Shown one piece after another: positions 18,107-26,393 of a stretch of 64,000 bases of DNA. Both the position numbers and the translations under genes were made by a program. The notes below the pieces were generated by a model that was not told the DNA's origin, did not search any database, and saw only the letters and a list, made by a program, of their open reading frames with translations. The first letter of the stretch is position 1, and every line of letters begins with the position of its first letter. Source of the stretch: an uncultured Oscillospiraceae bacterium (lineage in GTDB: Bacteria > Bacillota > Clostridia > Oscillospirales > Oscillospiraceae); contig CAKTIM010000005.1 in the NCBI GenBank assembly GCA_934565795.1, positions 71,203 to 135,202 of the forward strand. The letters run 5' to 3'.

Positions 18107-18414
18107 ATATCTACATCTATATCGCCGCCATGGCGCTGACCACCTATCTGGTGCGGATGCTGCCGCTGACGGTGTTCCGCAGGCCTATTCGGAGCCGGTT
18201 CTTCCGCTCCTTTCTTCATTATGTTCCCTATGCCTGCCTGGCGGCCATGACCTTTCCCGCCATTTTGCAGGATACCGCCTCGCTGCTCAGCGGCGCGGCG
18301 GCGCTGGCGGTGGCCATTGTGCTGGCCTACCTGAACCAGAGCCTGATCGTGGTGGCCCTGGCCAGCTCTGCGGCGGTATTCATCGTCGAGCGGCTGATGG
18401 GCCTGCCCATTTAA
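18103..18414 (+). CDS. azlD: AzlD family small subunit of the branched-chain amino acid exporter
   Basis: 103 residues with four hydrophobic segments, the usual length for AzlD. The motifs TYLVRMLPLTVFRRP (about 14-28) and YVPYACLAAMTFPAIL are typical. GGAGGAG precedes the ATG, whose TGA overlap with azlC indicates translational coupling and a two-subunit membrane complex. Confidence 0.92.
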   Translation: MNIYIYIAAMALTTYLVRMLPLTVFRRPIRSRFFRSFLHYVPYACLAAMTFPAILQDTASLLSGAAALAVAIVLAYLNQSLIVVALASSAAVFIVERLMGLPI

Positions 18415-18458
18415 GCATCCCCGATTCTTAAGTTTTTCTTGTACCTTTCCAAAACTTG

Positions 18459-18487
18459 TTGACATTTCCCCCGGCATCTGGTATACA
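18459..18487 (+). promoter_or_regulatory. Predicted promoter of mntP
   Basis: Consensus TTGACA (18459-18464), 17-bp spacer, TATACA (18482-18487). The leader is about 70 nt; I see no yybP-ykoY manganese riboswitch in it. Confidence 0.75.
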
Positions 18488-18565
18488 GTACATCCATGAT
18501 GCGCCGGGCGGAGAAAAAATAAACGGCGCGGACATGACACCTTCGCGCTGAACGGAGGAAATTTT

Positions 18566-19129
18566 ATGGGATTTGTGGACATACTACTGTTGGGAATCGG
18601 CCTGAGCATGGATGCCTTCGCGGTGTCGGTGTGTAAGGGACTGGCGGTGCGCCGGGCGGACGTGAAAACCGCGCTGGTCTGCGGCGCGTGGTTCGGCTTC
18701 TTCCAGATGCTCATGCCCCTGATCGGCTATTACCTGGGCCGGATGTTTGCCGAGGCCATTCAGGCGGTAGATCACTGGGTCGCCTTTGGCCTGCTGGTGC
18801 TGGTGGGCGGCAACATGATCAAGGAATCGCTGGACAAGTCCGAGGAAACCGCTACCCCCGACCTGTCCTTCAAGGCCATGCTGCCGCTGGCGGTGGCCAC
18901 CTCCATCGACGCGCTGGCGGTGGGCATCTCCCTGGCCATGGCGGCGGAGGTATCCATCTGGGCCAGCGTGAGCCTGATCGGTGTGACTACCTTTATCCTC
19001 AGCGCCGTGGGTGTGACCATCGGCGGCGTATTCGGCAATAAATTTGAAAAGAAAGCGGAATTTCTGGGCGGCGCGGTGCTGATCCTGCTGGGCTGCAAGA
19101 TTCTGCTGGAAAGCCTGGGGATCCTGTAA
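18566..19129 (+). CDS. mntP: MntP-type manganese efflux pump
   Basis: Exports Mn(II) across the cytoplasmic membrane. The 187 residues form six membrane helices in two homologous halves, each with the acidic signature: GIGLSMDAFAVSVCKGL (about 11-27) and ATSIDALAVGISLAM (about 112-126). The conserved Asp residues are present. GGAGG precedes the ATG. It has its own promoter and is followed immediately by the VanZ-like gene (stop and start adjacent). Confidence 0.93.
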   Translation: MGFVDILLLGIGLSMDAFAVSVCKGLAVRRADVKTALVCGAWFGFFQMLMPLIGYYLGRMFAEAIQAVDHWVAFGLLVLVGGNMIKESLDKSEETATPDLSFKAMLPLAVATSIDALAVGISLAMAAEVSIWASVSLIGVTTFILSAVGVTIGGVFGNKFEKKAEFLGGAVLILLGCKILLESLGIL

Positions 19130-19582
19130 ATGAGCGTAAAAACGCGCAAGGTGCTCTGCGCCTCTGCGGTGGCGCTGCTGCTGTGCTTTATCTGGGGCAA
19201 TTCTCTGCTCTCCGGCGAGGAATCCGGGCAGGTCAGCGGCGGACTGCTGCGCTGGCTGGGGCAGACCTTTCCGTTCCTGAAGGGGATGCCGGAGCTGGTG
19301 CTGCGCAAGCTGGGCCATTTTTCGGAATTCGGCGCTCTGGGCTTCTTCCTGTGCTGGCTGCTCCGGCTGGGCGGCCAGGTGGGCATCCATCGGGTGAGCG
19401 CGCCCATGTTTTTGGGCATGCTGGCCGCGAACATTGACGAGACCATTCAGTATTTCCGCCCCGGCCGCGGCCCCAGCGTCATTGACGTGTGGATCGATAC
19501 GGCAGGCGTGGTGGCGGGCATTGCCGCCTTTTTCCTCCTCCGCCGCGTCCATACCCTGATTCAGAAAGGAAAACGAACATGA
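19130..19582 (+). CDS. VanZ-like membrane protein
   Basis: 150 residues with about four membrane helices. The motifs RKLGHFSEFGALGFFL (about 60-75) and DETIQYFRPGRGPSVIDVWIDTAG (about 103-126) define the VanZ-like family, named after a teicoplanin-resistance protein; most members have no known function. Its ATG directly follows the mntP stop, with no clear RBS of its own, so it is probably translated by coupling. Confidence 0.88.
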   Translation: MSVKTRKVLCASAVALLLCFIWGNSLLSGEESGQVSGGLLRWLGQTFPFLKGMPELVLRKLGHFSEFGALGFFLCWLLRLGGQVGIHRVSAPMFLGMLAANIDETIQYFRPGRGPSVIDVWIDTAGVVAGIAAFFLLRRVHTLIQKGKRT

Positions 19583-20088
19583 AAAAGCTGATTGCCATTG
19601 CCCTGGCGGCGCTGCTGGCGCTGTCCGTATGCGGCTGCGCCCAGAAGAGCGCGGGGGGCGTGGATGGCTCCACGTCGGAGATCATCGATAAAATCTATGC
19701 CAGTCACGCCCCCATGGAGCTTCATGTAGATACCATGGAGCTTGACGTGACGGACGCTGACGCCGTGGCCTACAATACCGGCCTGCGCTCCGGCGAGAAG
19801 CTCAGTCAGGCCAGCGTTTCTGAGGCAATGATGAGCCAGGCCTATTCCCTGGTGGTGCTTCGGGTGAAGGACGCTGCCGACGCGCCGCAGATCGCCAGGG
19901 ACGTTTACGACAATGTGAACACCCGCAAGTGGATCTGCGTGGAGGCGGACACCAAGACCGTGATGTATTCCGGGGATGTGGTGGTGCTGTTTATGGTGGA
20001 TTCCGGCTTTGACGATGTGGCCACCGTAGAATCCATCCAGGAGGCGTTCAAGACCGTCTGCAATGGGAATATGACCATTGTCGGGTAA
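19579..20088 (+). CDS. DUF4358-like lipoprotein
   Basis: 169 residues with a lipoprotein signal peptide (lipobox VCGC, Cys about 20). The mature part is a single small domain beginning SEIIDKIYASH and ending with a conserved hydrophobic run GDVVVLFMVDSG, the pattern of DUF4358 proteins found in many Clostridia. Function unknown. It overlaps the VanZ-like gene by 4 bp (ATGA), with GAAAGGA upstream, and is followed by a terminator, so mntP-vanZ-like-DUF4358 form one transcript. Confidence 0.8.
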   Translation: MKKLIAIALAALLALSVCGCAQKSAGGVDGSTSEIIDKIYASHAPMELHVDTMELDVTDADAVAYNTGLRSGEKLSQASVSEAMMSQAYSLVVLRVKDAADAPQIARDVYDNVNTRKWICVEADTKTVMYSGDVVVLFMVDSGFDDVATVESIQEAFKTVCNGNMTIVG

Positions 20089-20103
20089 AGGGGTAAAATG
20101 AAT

Positions 20104-20134
20104 GGCAGCGACCCATGGGCCGCTGCCGTTTTTT
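20104..20134 (+). terminator. Intrinsic terminator after the mntP operon
   Basis: Stem GGCAGCG/CGCTGCC with a 10-nt loop followed by G and six T. Confidence 0.85.
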
Positions 20135-20148
20135 AAGGAGTGAGCGCA

Positions 20149-21528
20149 ATGCTTTTTTCCGGGCTGACATTTCTGTATGGGTTTCTTCCCGCGGTGCTGG
20201 CGCTGTATTTTCTCGCGCCGGAGCGGTTCAAAAATGGGGTGCTGCTCCTGGCTAGCCTCTTTTTTTACGCCTGGGGGGAGCCGAGGCTGGTGCTTCTGAT
20301 GGTGGCGGCCATTGCAGTGTTCTACCTCTGCGGCCTTGCAATCGGCGCGGCCAAAAGTCGCCGGAGGAAGAGGCTGTGGATGGCGGCTGCCGTGACTATG
20401 GGCGTGGGGATGCTGGCGGTATTCAAATACGCGGACTTTTTTATCGGCTCGTTCAACGCCGTCACCGGCCTGGGCCTGCCGCTGCTGCATCTGGCGCTGC
20501 CCATCGGCATCAGCTTTTATACCTTCCAGTGCATCAGCTATGTGGTGGACGTGTACCGGGGAGACGCCGCGCCTCAGCGGAATCTGATTACCTTCGGTTG
20601 CTATGTCTCTCTCTTTCCCCAGCTGATCGCGGGGCCGATCGTCCGCTATGCCCAGGTGGCCCGGGAGCTGGAGGGGCGCACGCACACGGCGCAGGACTTC
20701 ACCCTGGGGCTGCGCCGCTTCCTGTTCGGCCTGGGAAAAAAGGTGCTGCTGGCCAACCAGCTGGGGGAGCTGACGGCTCTTTACCGCGCCTCCGACGAAA
20801 AATCGGTGCTCTTTTGCTGGCTGTACGCCGTCGCCTTTACCCTGCATATCTATTTTGATTTTTCCGGCTATTCGGATATGGCCATCGGCCTGGGCCGCAT
20901 CTTCGGCTTCCGCTTCCCGGAGAATTTTGACTATCCGTATCTGTCCCGCAGCGTCACGGAATTCTGGCGGCGCTGGCACATGACCCTGGGCGGCTGGTTC
21001 CGGGACTACGTGTATATCCCTCTGGGCGGCAGCCGGGTGGGGCGGGCCAGATGGTTTCTGAATGTGCTCGTCGTGTGGATGCTGACGGGCCTCTGGCACG
21101 GGGCAAGCTGGAATTTTGTGCTGTGGGGCCTGACGTTTGCCGCGCTGTTGCTGCTGGAAAGACTGGTGCCTGCCCTGACACGGCTGCCAGGCCTGCCGGC
21201 CCGGCTTTATGTGATGGCGGCGGTGACGCTGAGCTTTGTGCTGTTTGACGCCGAGAGCCTGGGCAAGGCATGGCAGAACCTTGCGGGCCTCTTCGGGCTG
21301 GCCGGGCTGCCGGGGGTGACGGCGGAAAGCCTGTATCAGCTGCGCAGCTTTGCCGTGCTGCTCCTGGCGGGCATTCTGGGGGCGACGCCCTGGCCGAAGC
21401 GCTGGGGGGAGGCCGCCATGCGGAAATACCCCTGGCTCCAGACGCTGGCGATGACGGCGTTGCTGCTGCTGTGCACGGCGTATCTGGTGGATGGGTCGTT
21501 CAATCCATTCCTCTATTTTCGGTTTTAG
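20149..21528 (+). CDS. MBOAT-family O-acyltransferase (AlgI/DltB type)
   Basis: Polytopic membrane enzyme that moves an acyl (usually acetyl) group across or at the membrane onto an extracellular polysaccharide. The 459 residues have about 10-12 helices. Signature regions are PIGISFYTFQCISYVVDVYRG (about 118-138), EFWRRWHMTLGGWFRDYVYIPLGG with His277, and LTGLWHGASWNFVLWG with the catalytic-type His317. The start is ATG 20149 with AAGGAG at 8 bp; an in-frame GTG 9 bp upstream lies inside this RBS region. It is paired with the DHHW protein next to it, a standard O-acetylation arrangement. Confidence 0.93.
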   Translation: MLFSGLTFLYGFLPAVLALYFLAPERFKNGVLLLASLFFYAWGEPRLVLLMVAAIAVFYLCGLAIGAAKSRRRKRLWMAAAVTMGVGMLAVFKYADFFIGSFNAVTGLGLPLLHLALPIGISFYTFQCISYVVDVYRGDAAPQRNLITFGCYVSLFPQLIAGPIVRYAQVARELEGRTHTAQDFTLGLRRFLFGLGKKVLLANQLGELTALYRASDEKSVLFCWLYAVAFTLHIYFDFSGYSDMAIGLGRIFGFRFPENFDYPYLSRSVTEFWRRWHMTLGGWFRDYVYIPLGGSRVGRARWFLNVLVVWMLTGLWHGASWNFVLWGLTFAALLLLERLVPALTRLPGLPARLYVMAAVTLSFVLFDAESLGKAWQNLAGLFGLAGLPGVTAESLYQLRSFAVLLLAGILGATPWPKRWGEAAMRKYPWLQTLAMTALLLLCTAYLVDGSFNPFLYFRF

Positions 21529-21536
21529 GAGGCGGC

Positions 21537-22625
21537 ATGATGAAAAAACTGAAATTCTGCCTCCCGGTGATGGTGATCTGGCTGGCGCTGACGGCGGCAC
21601 TGTGGCTGCTGCCGCAAAGGGAGATATCCGACGCAGAGCGCCGTAGACTTCAGCAGCTTCCCCAGGCCAGCGCCGGCAGTGTGCTGGACGGCCGGTTTAT
21701 GAGCCAGCTTGAGCGCTTTTGCCAGGATCAATTTCCGCTGCGGGATTCCTTTCGCCGCCTGAAAGCATATTTCAGCTACGGCCCGGCGCACCGGCTGGAT
21801 AACAACGGCATCTATATTGCACACGGCAGCGCTGCCCAGCTGGAATATCCCCTGCGCCAGCAATCGGTGGCCGGGGCAGTGGAAAAATTCCAGAGGATTT
21901 ACGATGCGTATCTCAGCGGCGGGGACGGGAAAATCGTATTCAGCGTGGTGCCGGACAAGGGCTACTACCTGGCCGCCTCCAACGGCTACCCGGCCATGGA
22001 TTATGAGGCCATGTTCGAGGCCTTCCGTGCGATCCCCTGGGCGCAGTATGTGGATATCACCCAGAGCCTGACCGCCGCCTCCTATTATTCCACCGACATT
22101 CACTGGCGGCAGGAGTGCCTGACGGACACGGCGGCGCTGCTGGCGCAGGCGCTGGACGTGGACATTGACGACAGCTACGTGCCCGAGGCGGTGGACAGGC
22201 CCTTTTACGGCGTCTACTACGGCCAGGCGGCGCTGCCCATGGAGCCGGATACGATGTGGCTGCTGAAAAGCGACACCCTGCGTGCCTGCCGGGTGTACAA
22301 TTACGAAACAGAGCAGACGGCGCAGGTCTACGACGAGGCAAAGCTGACCAGCCGGGATCTGTACGACGTGTTCCTCTCCGGCCCCGTATCGATCCTGACG
22401 GCGGAAAATCCCGCCGCCGACACAGAGCGGGAGCTGATCGTTTTCCGCGATTCCTTTGCCAGCAGCCTTGTCCCCCTGCTGCTCCCCGGCTATTCCAGAA
22501 TCACCCTCGTCGATCTGCGCTATATCTCCACAGAAAAGCTGGGGGATTTTCTCAGCTTCAAAAACCAGGATGTCCTGTTCCTGTACAGCACATTGGTGCT
22601 GAATCAGAGCAGTATGCTGAAATAG
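21537..22625 (+). CDS. DHHW family protein (AlgX/AlgJ-like partner of the MBOAT enzyme)
   Basis: Extracytoplasmic SGNH/AlgX-like protein thought to pass acetyl groups to the polysaccharide. It has 362 residues, with an N-terminal membrane anchor (about 6-23) and the family motifs QFPLRDSFR (about 63-71), the TDIHW form of DHHW (about 185-189), and FRDSFASSL (about 304-312), where Ser follows Asp. AGGAGG precedes tandem ATG codons 8 bp after the MBOAT stop. The target polymer is unknown; the operon at 3-6 kb and the glycosyltransferases at 44-49 kb are candidates. Confidence 0.9.
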   Translation: MMKKLKFCLPVMVIWLALTAALWLLPQREISDAERRRLQQLPQASAGSVLDGRFMSQLERFCQDQFPLRDSFRRLKAYFSYGPAHRLDNNGIYIAHGSAAQLEYPLRQQSVAGAVEKFQRIYDAYLSGGDGKIVFSVVPDKGYYLAASNGYPAMDYEAMFEAFRAIPWAQYVDITQSLTAASYYSTDIHWRQECLTDTAALLAQALDVDIDDSYVPEAVDRPFYGVYYGQAALPMEPDTMWLLKSDTLRACRVYNYETEQTAQVYDEAKLTSRDLYDVFLSGPVSILTAENPAADTERELIVFRDSFASSLVPLLLPGYSRITLVDLRYISTEKLGDFLSFKNQDVLFLYSTLVLNQSSMLK

Positions 22626-22634
22626 GCGATCAGC

Positions 22635-22671
22635 AAAACGCTGCTGCACTCCGAGAGGGAGCGCAGCAGCG
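22635..22671 (-). terminator. Terminator between convergent genes
   Basis: Nine-bp perfect stem CGCTGCTGC/GCAGCAGCG. On the minus strand it is followed by TTTT, so it best serves the leucine-rich protein gene, but it may act in both directions. Confidence 0.6.
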
Positions 22672-22681
22672 TCTATGTTAA

Positions 22682-24247
22682 TCATTGCATATATGCCTTG
22701 CCCAGGTAGTCGCGCATGTCGTAGTAGTTTTGCAGGTTGCGCCAGCCGTAGCCGCTGGCGGTGCTGGGGTTGTTGGTGACCACGCGGGTATCCGGCAGGG
22801 CCTCGATCAGCTCCTGCTGTTCGGCGTAGCTGCGGTCGGGCACCCAGAGATTTTTCAGCCAGGTCATTTTGGTCAGCGGCTCGATGCTGTTCTGAACCAT
22901 GTGGTCGCCTACGTTCAGATCCTCCAGCGCGGTGCAGCCGAGCAGCGGGGTATAGTCGTGGACAATCCCGTGATCCAGCTCCAGGTAGACCAGCTCCTTG
23001 CAGTTTTCCAGGGGCGAGATATCCTTTACCTGCGTCCAGGCCAGAATTAAGTATTTCAGGTGGGGCATGTAGGCGGCGAAGTCGACGGTTTCTACGGTGG
23101 AGTGGCCGATGTCGATGCACACCATGTCCTCGCAGTAGCGCAGATTGTAGACGTTTTTCTCCTGGAAGTAGTATTCTCCCTGGTCGATGGGCATGAACTT
23201 TGTCTCGTCGGTGCGGGCCTTGCACTGCGGGGAGAAGATCACCGTCCACACCACCTTGTACTGGCTGCGCACCTCGTCCCGGTAGGCGGCCATGTCGTCG
23301 TTTTCGATGCCGGTGCTGTCCACGATCAGCTTTTGCAGATTGGGGAAGAGGGAGGCTATCTGCTTGGCGTCCTCAATGGTGCCGATGGGCTGATTGGAAA
23401 TATCCACCTCTGTGGCGTCGTCGGTGAAGGTGTTGCCGAATACCTCCACGTCCCAGTGGATGTCCACGTTGGGATACTCCGCCCGCAGAGCCGTCAGCTC
23501 CTCGTTGTCCGCCTGGGGGTTGTGGATGGTCAGCGACGTCAGGTTCGGCATGGCGGTCAGACCCACGGAAAGCTCCTGGTACTGCGCCCCCGTTACGGTC
23601 AGCTCCCGGGTGTCGGCGGAGAATTCCGTCCCGGCAATGCTGGTCAGGTAATCCACCTCCCACTGCGGGTTCTGCTGCGCCAGCTGGCGCAGCAGCGCAA
23701 ATTCCCGGCAGCCGCGGCCGTCCACCCGCTCCAGCCGGGGCAGAAGCTCCAGCAGGCGGATGTCCTCCTGGCTCAGGGAGGTCAGGGTCACCGTGGTGGT
23801 GTCGGGGGAATAGTTCTCCCCCGCAATGGGGATGGAGAAGCGGAACTCCACGTTCGGGTATTGCAGATAGGCCTCCACCAGAGCGGCGTAGTCGGTGCAG
23901 CTCTGGGCGTTCACCGCCTTCAGCTCAGGCAGGTAGGACAGAACTGCCACATCGGAGGACTGGAACTGGGATACCGTGATCTCCTGGGAATTGCTGTCAA
24001 AATAGCCGCCGGACAGGGGGACGCTCCAGAGAATTTCCGTCCCCGGCATTTTCCAGCCCAGGGTGTCATATTCCTCCGGGGTGATGGCGCGGCTGCGCAG
24101 GTCAAGGGTTTCCCGGTTCCGGGGAAAGAGCTGTAAGCCTACAACAACATAATTTTTGAGAATAAAATAGCTGGCTGCCAGAATAACGGCCAGTGCGATC
24201 ACCAGAATGGCAGCGATGATCGTGCCGACGATATGCCTGTTTTTCAT
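22682..24247 (-). CDS. Membrane-anchored leucine-rich protein, paralogue of the gene at 15815-17239
   Basis: 521 residues: an N-terminal membrane helix (about 9-32), then an extracellular region with leucine-rich repeats of uneven length (LPELKAVNAQSC, LPRLERVDGRGC, MPNLTSLTIHN, FPNLQKLIVDS, MPHLKYLILAWT, CKELVYLELDHG, CTALEDLNVGDH) separated by beta-rich inserts that recall the 15.8-kb protein. The tail GWRNLQNYYDMRDYLGKAYMQ matches the paralogue's tail. The repeats resemble internalin-type LRRs, but no sorting signal follows. Start ATG with AAGGGAG at 7 bp. Function unknown. Confidence 0.82.
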   Translation of the reverse strand: MKNRHIVGTIIAAILVIALAVILAASYFILKNYVVVGLQLFPRNRETLDLRSRAITPEEYDTLGWKMPGTEILWSVPLSGGYFDSNSQEITVSQFQSSDVAVLSYLPELKAVNAQSCTDYAALVEAYLQYPNVEFRFSIPIAGENYSPDTTTVTLTSLSQEDIRLLELLPRLERVDGRGCREFALLRQLAQQNPQWEVDYLTSIAGTEFSADTRELTVTGAQYQELSVGLTAMPNLTSLTIHNPQADNEELTALRAEYPNVDIHWDVEVFGNTFTDDATEVDISNQPIGTIEDAKQIASLFPNLQKLIVDSTGIENDDMAAYRDEVRSQYKVVWTVIFSPQCKARTDETKFMPIDQGEYYFQEKNVYNLRYCEDMVCIDIGHSTVETVDFAAYMPHLKYLILAWTQVKDISPLENCKELVYLELDHGIVHDYTPLLGCTALEDLNVGDHMVQNSIEPLTKMTWLKNLWVPDRSYAEQQELIEALPDTRVVTNNPSTASGYGWRNLQNYYDMRDYLGKAYMQ

Positions 24248-24283
24248 GGAGTTTCTCCCTTCCTCGCCACATTAAACACGGCT

Positions 24284-24312
24284 ATTATGCATGTTTTGAC
24301 GGGAAAAGTCAA
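24284..24312 (-). promoter_or_regulatory. Predicted promoter of the leucine-rich protein gene
   Basis: On the minus strand TTGACT (24307-24312), 17-bp spacer, CATAAT (24284-24289). Confidence 0.6.
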
Positions 24313-24347
24313 GGGCGGCAGGAGAAATAAAGCAGCATGGGTGGGGC

Positions 24348-25139
24348 TTACCCCTTTTCCTTCGGAATGGTGATGGTCAGCACGATCTGGCTGTCCGTCT
24401 CCCGACGCTCGGACACGGCGGGGATACCGCTGGACTGCATGCGCGAAAGGGATTGGGTGAGGCTGTTGAGGAAGGCCCCCACATTGGCCCGCAGGGGCGT
24501 ATCGGCCTTTCCTCGCAGCAGGGATTGGATGTATTTTTCCGTTTGCGCCACGCTCATGCCCTGGCGGCTGATCTGCTCGATGGCATCCAGCTTGGCCTGC
24601 TCGTCGGTCAGCTTCAGCAGGGCGCGGCCGTGGCGCTCGGTCAGCTTGCCCAGACGCAGGGCCTCCAGCACCGGCTCGCTGTGGCGCAGCAGGCGAAGCT
24701 TGTTGGCGATGGCGCTCTGGCTCTTGCCCAGGAGCTTGGCGGCCTGCTCCTGGTTGAGTCCGCCAAGCTCCATGAGCTTACTGATGCCTCCGGCCTCCTC
24801 AATAAAATCCAGATCCTGACGCTGCAAATTTTCCACCAGCGCCGCGAAGCCGGACTCCCGGTCGTCCATCTGCATCACAATGCAGGGCACCTCCGTCAGC
24901 CCGGCGGTCATGGCTGCCCGCAGCCGCCGCTCCCCGGCCACCAGCTCATAGCCCGTGCCCACCCGGCGCACGGACAGGGGCTGCAAAATTCCGTGCTGCC
25001 GGATGGAATCCGCCAGCTCGGCCAGGGCGGCCTCGTCGAATACCTGCCGGGGCTGGGCCGGATTGGCGCGGATTCCCTTGGGGGGCAGAAAAATCACCCG
25101 CCCGGATTCCATATAGGTTTTCAGCTTTTGACACTGCAT
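24348..25139 (-). CDS. noc: ParB/Noc-type DNA-binding protein
   Basis: ParB-family CTP-dependent clamp; the size of 263 residues and lack of an adjacent parA favour Noc, the nucleoid occlusion protein, over Spo0J. The ParB N-domain covers about 17-110, with GILQPLSVRR, the arginine-rich GERRLRAA and ENLQRQDLDFIEEA; a helix-turn-helix follows (GGLNQEQAAKLLGKSQSAIANKLRLLR, about 125-152), then a C-terminal dimerisation region. Start ATG with GAGGAGG at 9 bp. Its usual neighbours near the origin (rnpA, rsmG, parA) are absent here, and I found no canonical parS or Noc-binding palindrome beside it. parB remains a possible name. Confidence 0.8.
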   Translation of the reverse strand: MQCQKLKTYMESGRVIFLPPKGIRANPAQPRQVFDEAALAELADSIRQHGILQPLSVRRVGTGYELVAGERRLRAAMTAGLTEVPCIVMQMDDRESGFAALVENLQRQDLDFIEEAGGISKLMELGGLNQEQAAKLLGKSQSAIANKLRLLRHSEPVLEALRLGKLTERHGRALLKLTDEQAKLDAIEQISRQGMSVAQTEKYIQSLLRGKADTPLRANVGAFLNSLTQSLSRMQSSGIPAVSERRETDSQIVLTITIPKEKG

Positions 25140-25325
25140 CTATGTTGGCCTCCTCTTCCGTGAATCAGTGCGAACCTTCGTTGCAGACCAGTATACGCGC
25201 TGCGCTGCGGAAAATACCACGAATCCTGTGCCGGAGGCCTGGGAAAACAAACGACACATTTTCCGCATACCGAGGCGGTCAATGCGGATTTTAAAATAGT
25301 ATTACAGTTGATTCACCCCCTCGAC

Positions 25326-25354
25326 TTGTTTTTTTCATCGGGAGCGGGTATAAT
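25326..25354 (+). promoter_or_regulatory. Predicted promoter of the MoxR-DUF58-transglutaminase operon
   Basis: TTGTTT (25326-25331), 17-bp spacer, consensus TATAAT (25349-25354). Upstream, 25140-25325 contains no gene. Confidence 0.65.
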
Positions 25355-25438
25355 GAGACCCAACAGACGCCGGAACGGGTGGACTGCGGCGAAAAATGCC
25401 GCGTCCCGGTCTGGCACGCTTTCGGAAGGAGTATTTTG

Positions 25439-26392
25439 ATGCATACCAGGGAAAATGAAGTGACGGTTGTGGTGCAGCAGATTCTCGACCAGGTGCGCCT
25501 TGCCGTGGTGGGCAAGGACGAGGTGCTGGTGTGGGTGCTGGCCGCAATTTTGGCCAAGGGCCATATTTTGCTGGAGGATATCCCCGGTGTGGGCAAGACC
25601 ACCATGGCCCTGGCCTTTTCCAAGGCCCTGGATCTGGGCTACAGCCGCATCCAGTTTACGCCGGACGTGCTCCCCTCGGATATCACGGGCTATTCCGTGC
25701 CCGACCCCCAGCAGGGGGGAATGCGCTACCAGCCCGGCGCGGTGCTGACCAATCTGTTTCTGGCGGACGAGCTGAACCGCGCCACCTCCCGCACCCAATC
25801 GGCGCTGCTGGAGGCCATGGAGGAGGGACAGGTCACGGTGGACGGCGTGAGCCACGCGCTGCCCCAGCCCTTTATCGTGATCGCCACCCAGAACCCGGTG
25901 GGTGCGGCGGGCACCCAGCTGCTGCCCGACAGCCAGATGGATCGCTTTCTCATCCGCCTGAGCCTGGGCTATCCCGACCCCAACGACGAGGTGACCATGG
26001 TGCTGAACCGGCAGGAGGGGAACCCCCTGCAGGCCTTGCGCCCGGTGCTTTCCAGAGAGCAGCTGTGCGCGCTTCAGGACACGGTGGAAAAGACCTTTAT
26101 CAGCGACACGGTGGTCAGCTACATCGTCCGCCTGATCGGTGCCACCCGGGAGGACGCGGAGATCGCCCGCGGGGCCAGCCCCCGTGCGACCCTGGCGGTG
26201 GCGGCGATGGCCAAGGCCATCGCCCAGCTGCGGGGGCGGGACTATGTGATCCCGGCGGACGTGCGGGAGGTATTTGCGCAGTGTGTGGAGCACCGGCTGA
26301 TCCTGACCCCCAGGGCGCAGACTCAGGGCGTCGCGCCGGGGCAGGTGCTCCAGCGCATTCTGGAAACTGTGCCGACGCCCCGGCTTCGCTGA
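25439..26392 (+). CDS. MoxR-family AAA+ ATPase
   Basis: Chaperone-like ATPase thought to help mature or activate partner proteins. The 317 residues show Walker A GVGKTT (50-55), the MoxR motif RIQFTPDVLPSDITG (about 70-84), Walker B LFLADELNRA (about 105-114), sensor FIVIATQNP (about 143-151) and a lid domain with ASPRAT. Start ATG with GGAAGGAG at 7 bp. It is the first gene of a MoxR-DUF58-transglutaminase operon, a widely conserved trio whose exact client is not known. Confidence 0.93.
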   Translation: MHTRENEVTVVVQQILDQVRLAVVGKDEVLVWVLAAILAKGHILLEDIPGVGKTTMALAFSKALDLGYSRIQFTPDVLPSDITGYSVPDPQQGGMRYQPGAVLTNLFLADELNRATSRTQSALLEAMEEGQVTVDGVSHALPQPFIVIATQNPVGAAGTQLLPDSQMDRFLIRLSLGYPDPNDEVTMVLNRQEGNPLQALRPVLSREQLCALQDTVEKTFISDTVVSYIVRLIGATREDAEIARGASPRATLAVAAMAKAIAQLRGRDYVIPADVREVFAQCVEHRLILTPRAQTQGVAPGQVLQRILETVPTPRLR

Positions 26393-26393
26393 T

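Noticed and set aside
18488..18565. Manganese (yybP-ykoY) riboswitch before mntP
   Set aside because: The leader is only about 70 nt and I could not find the conserved motif or the required stems.
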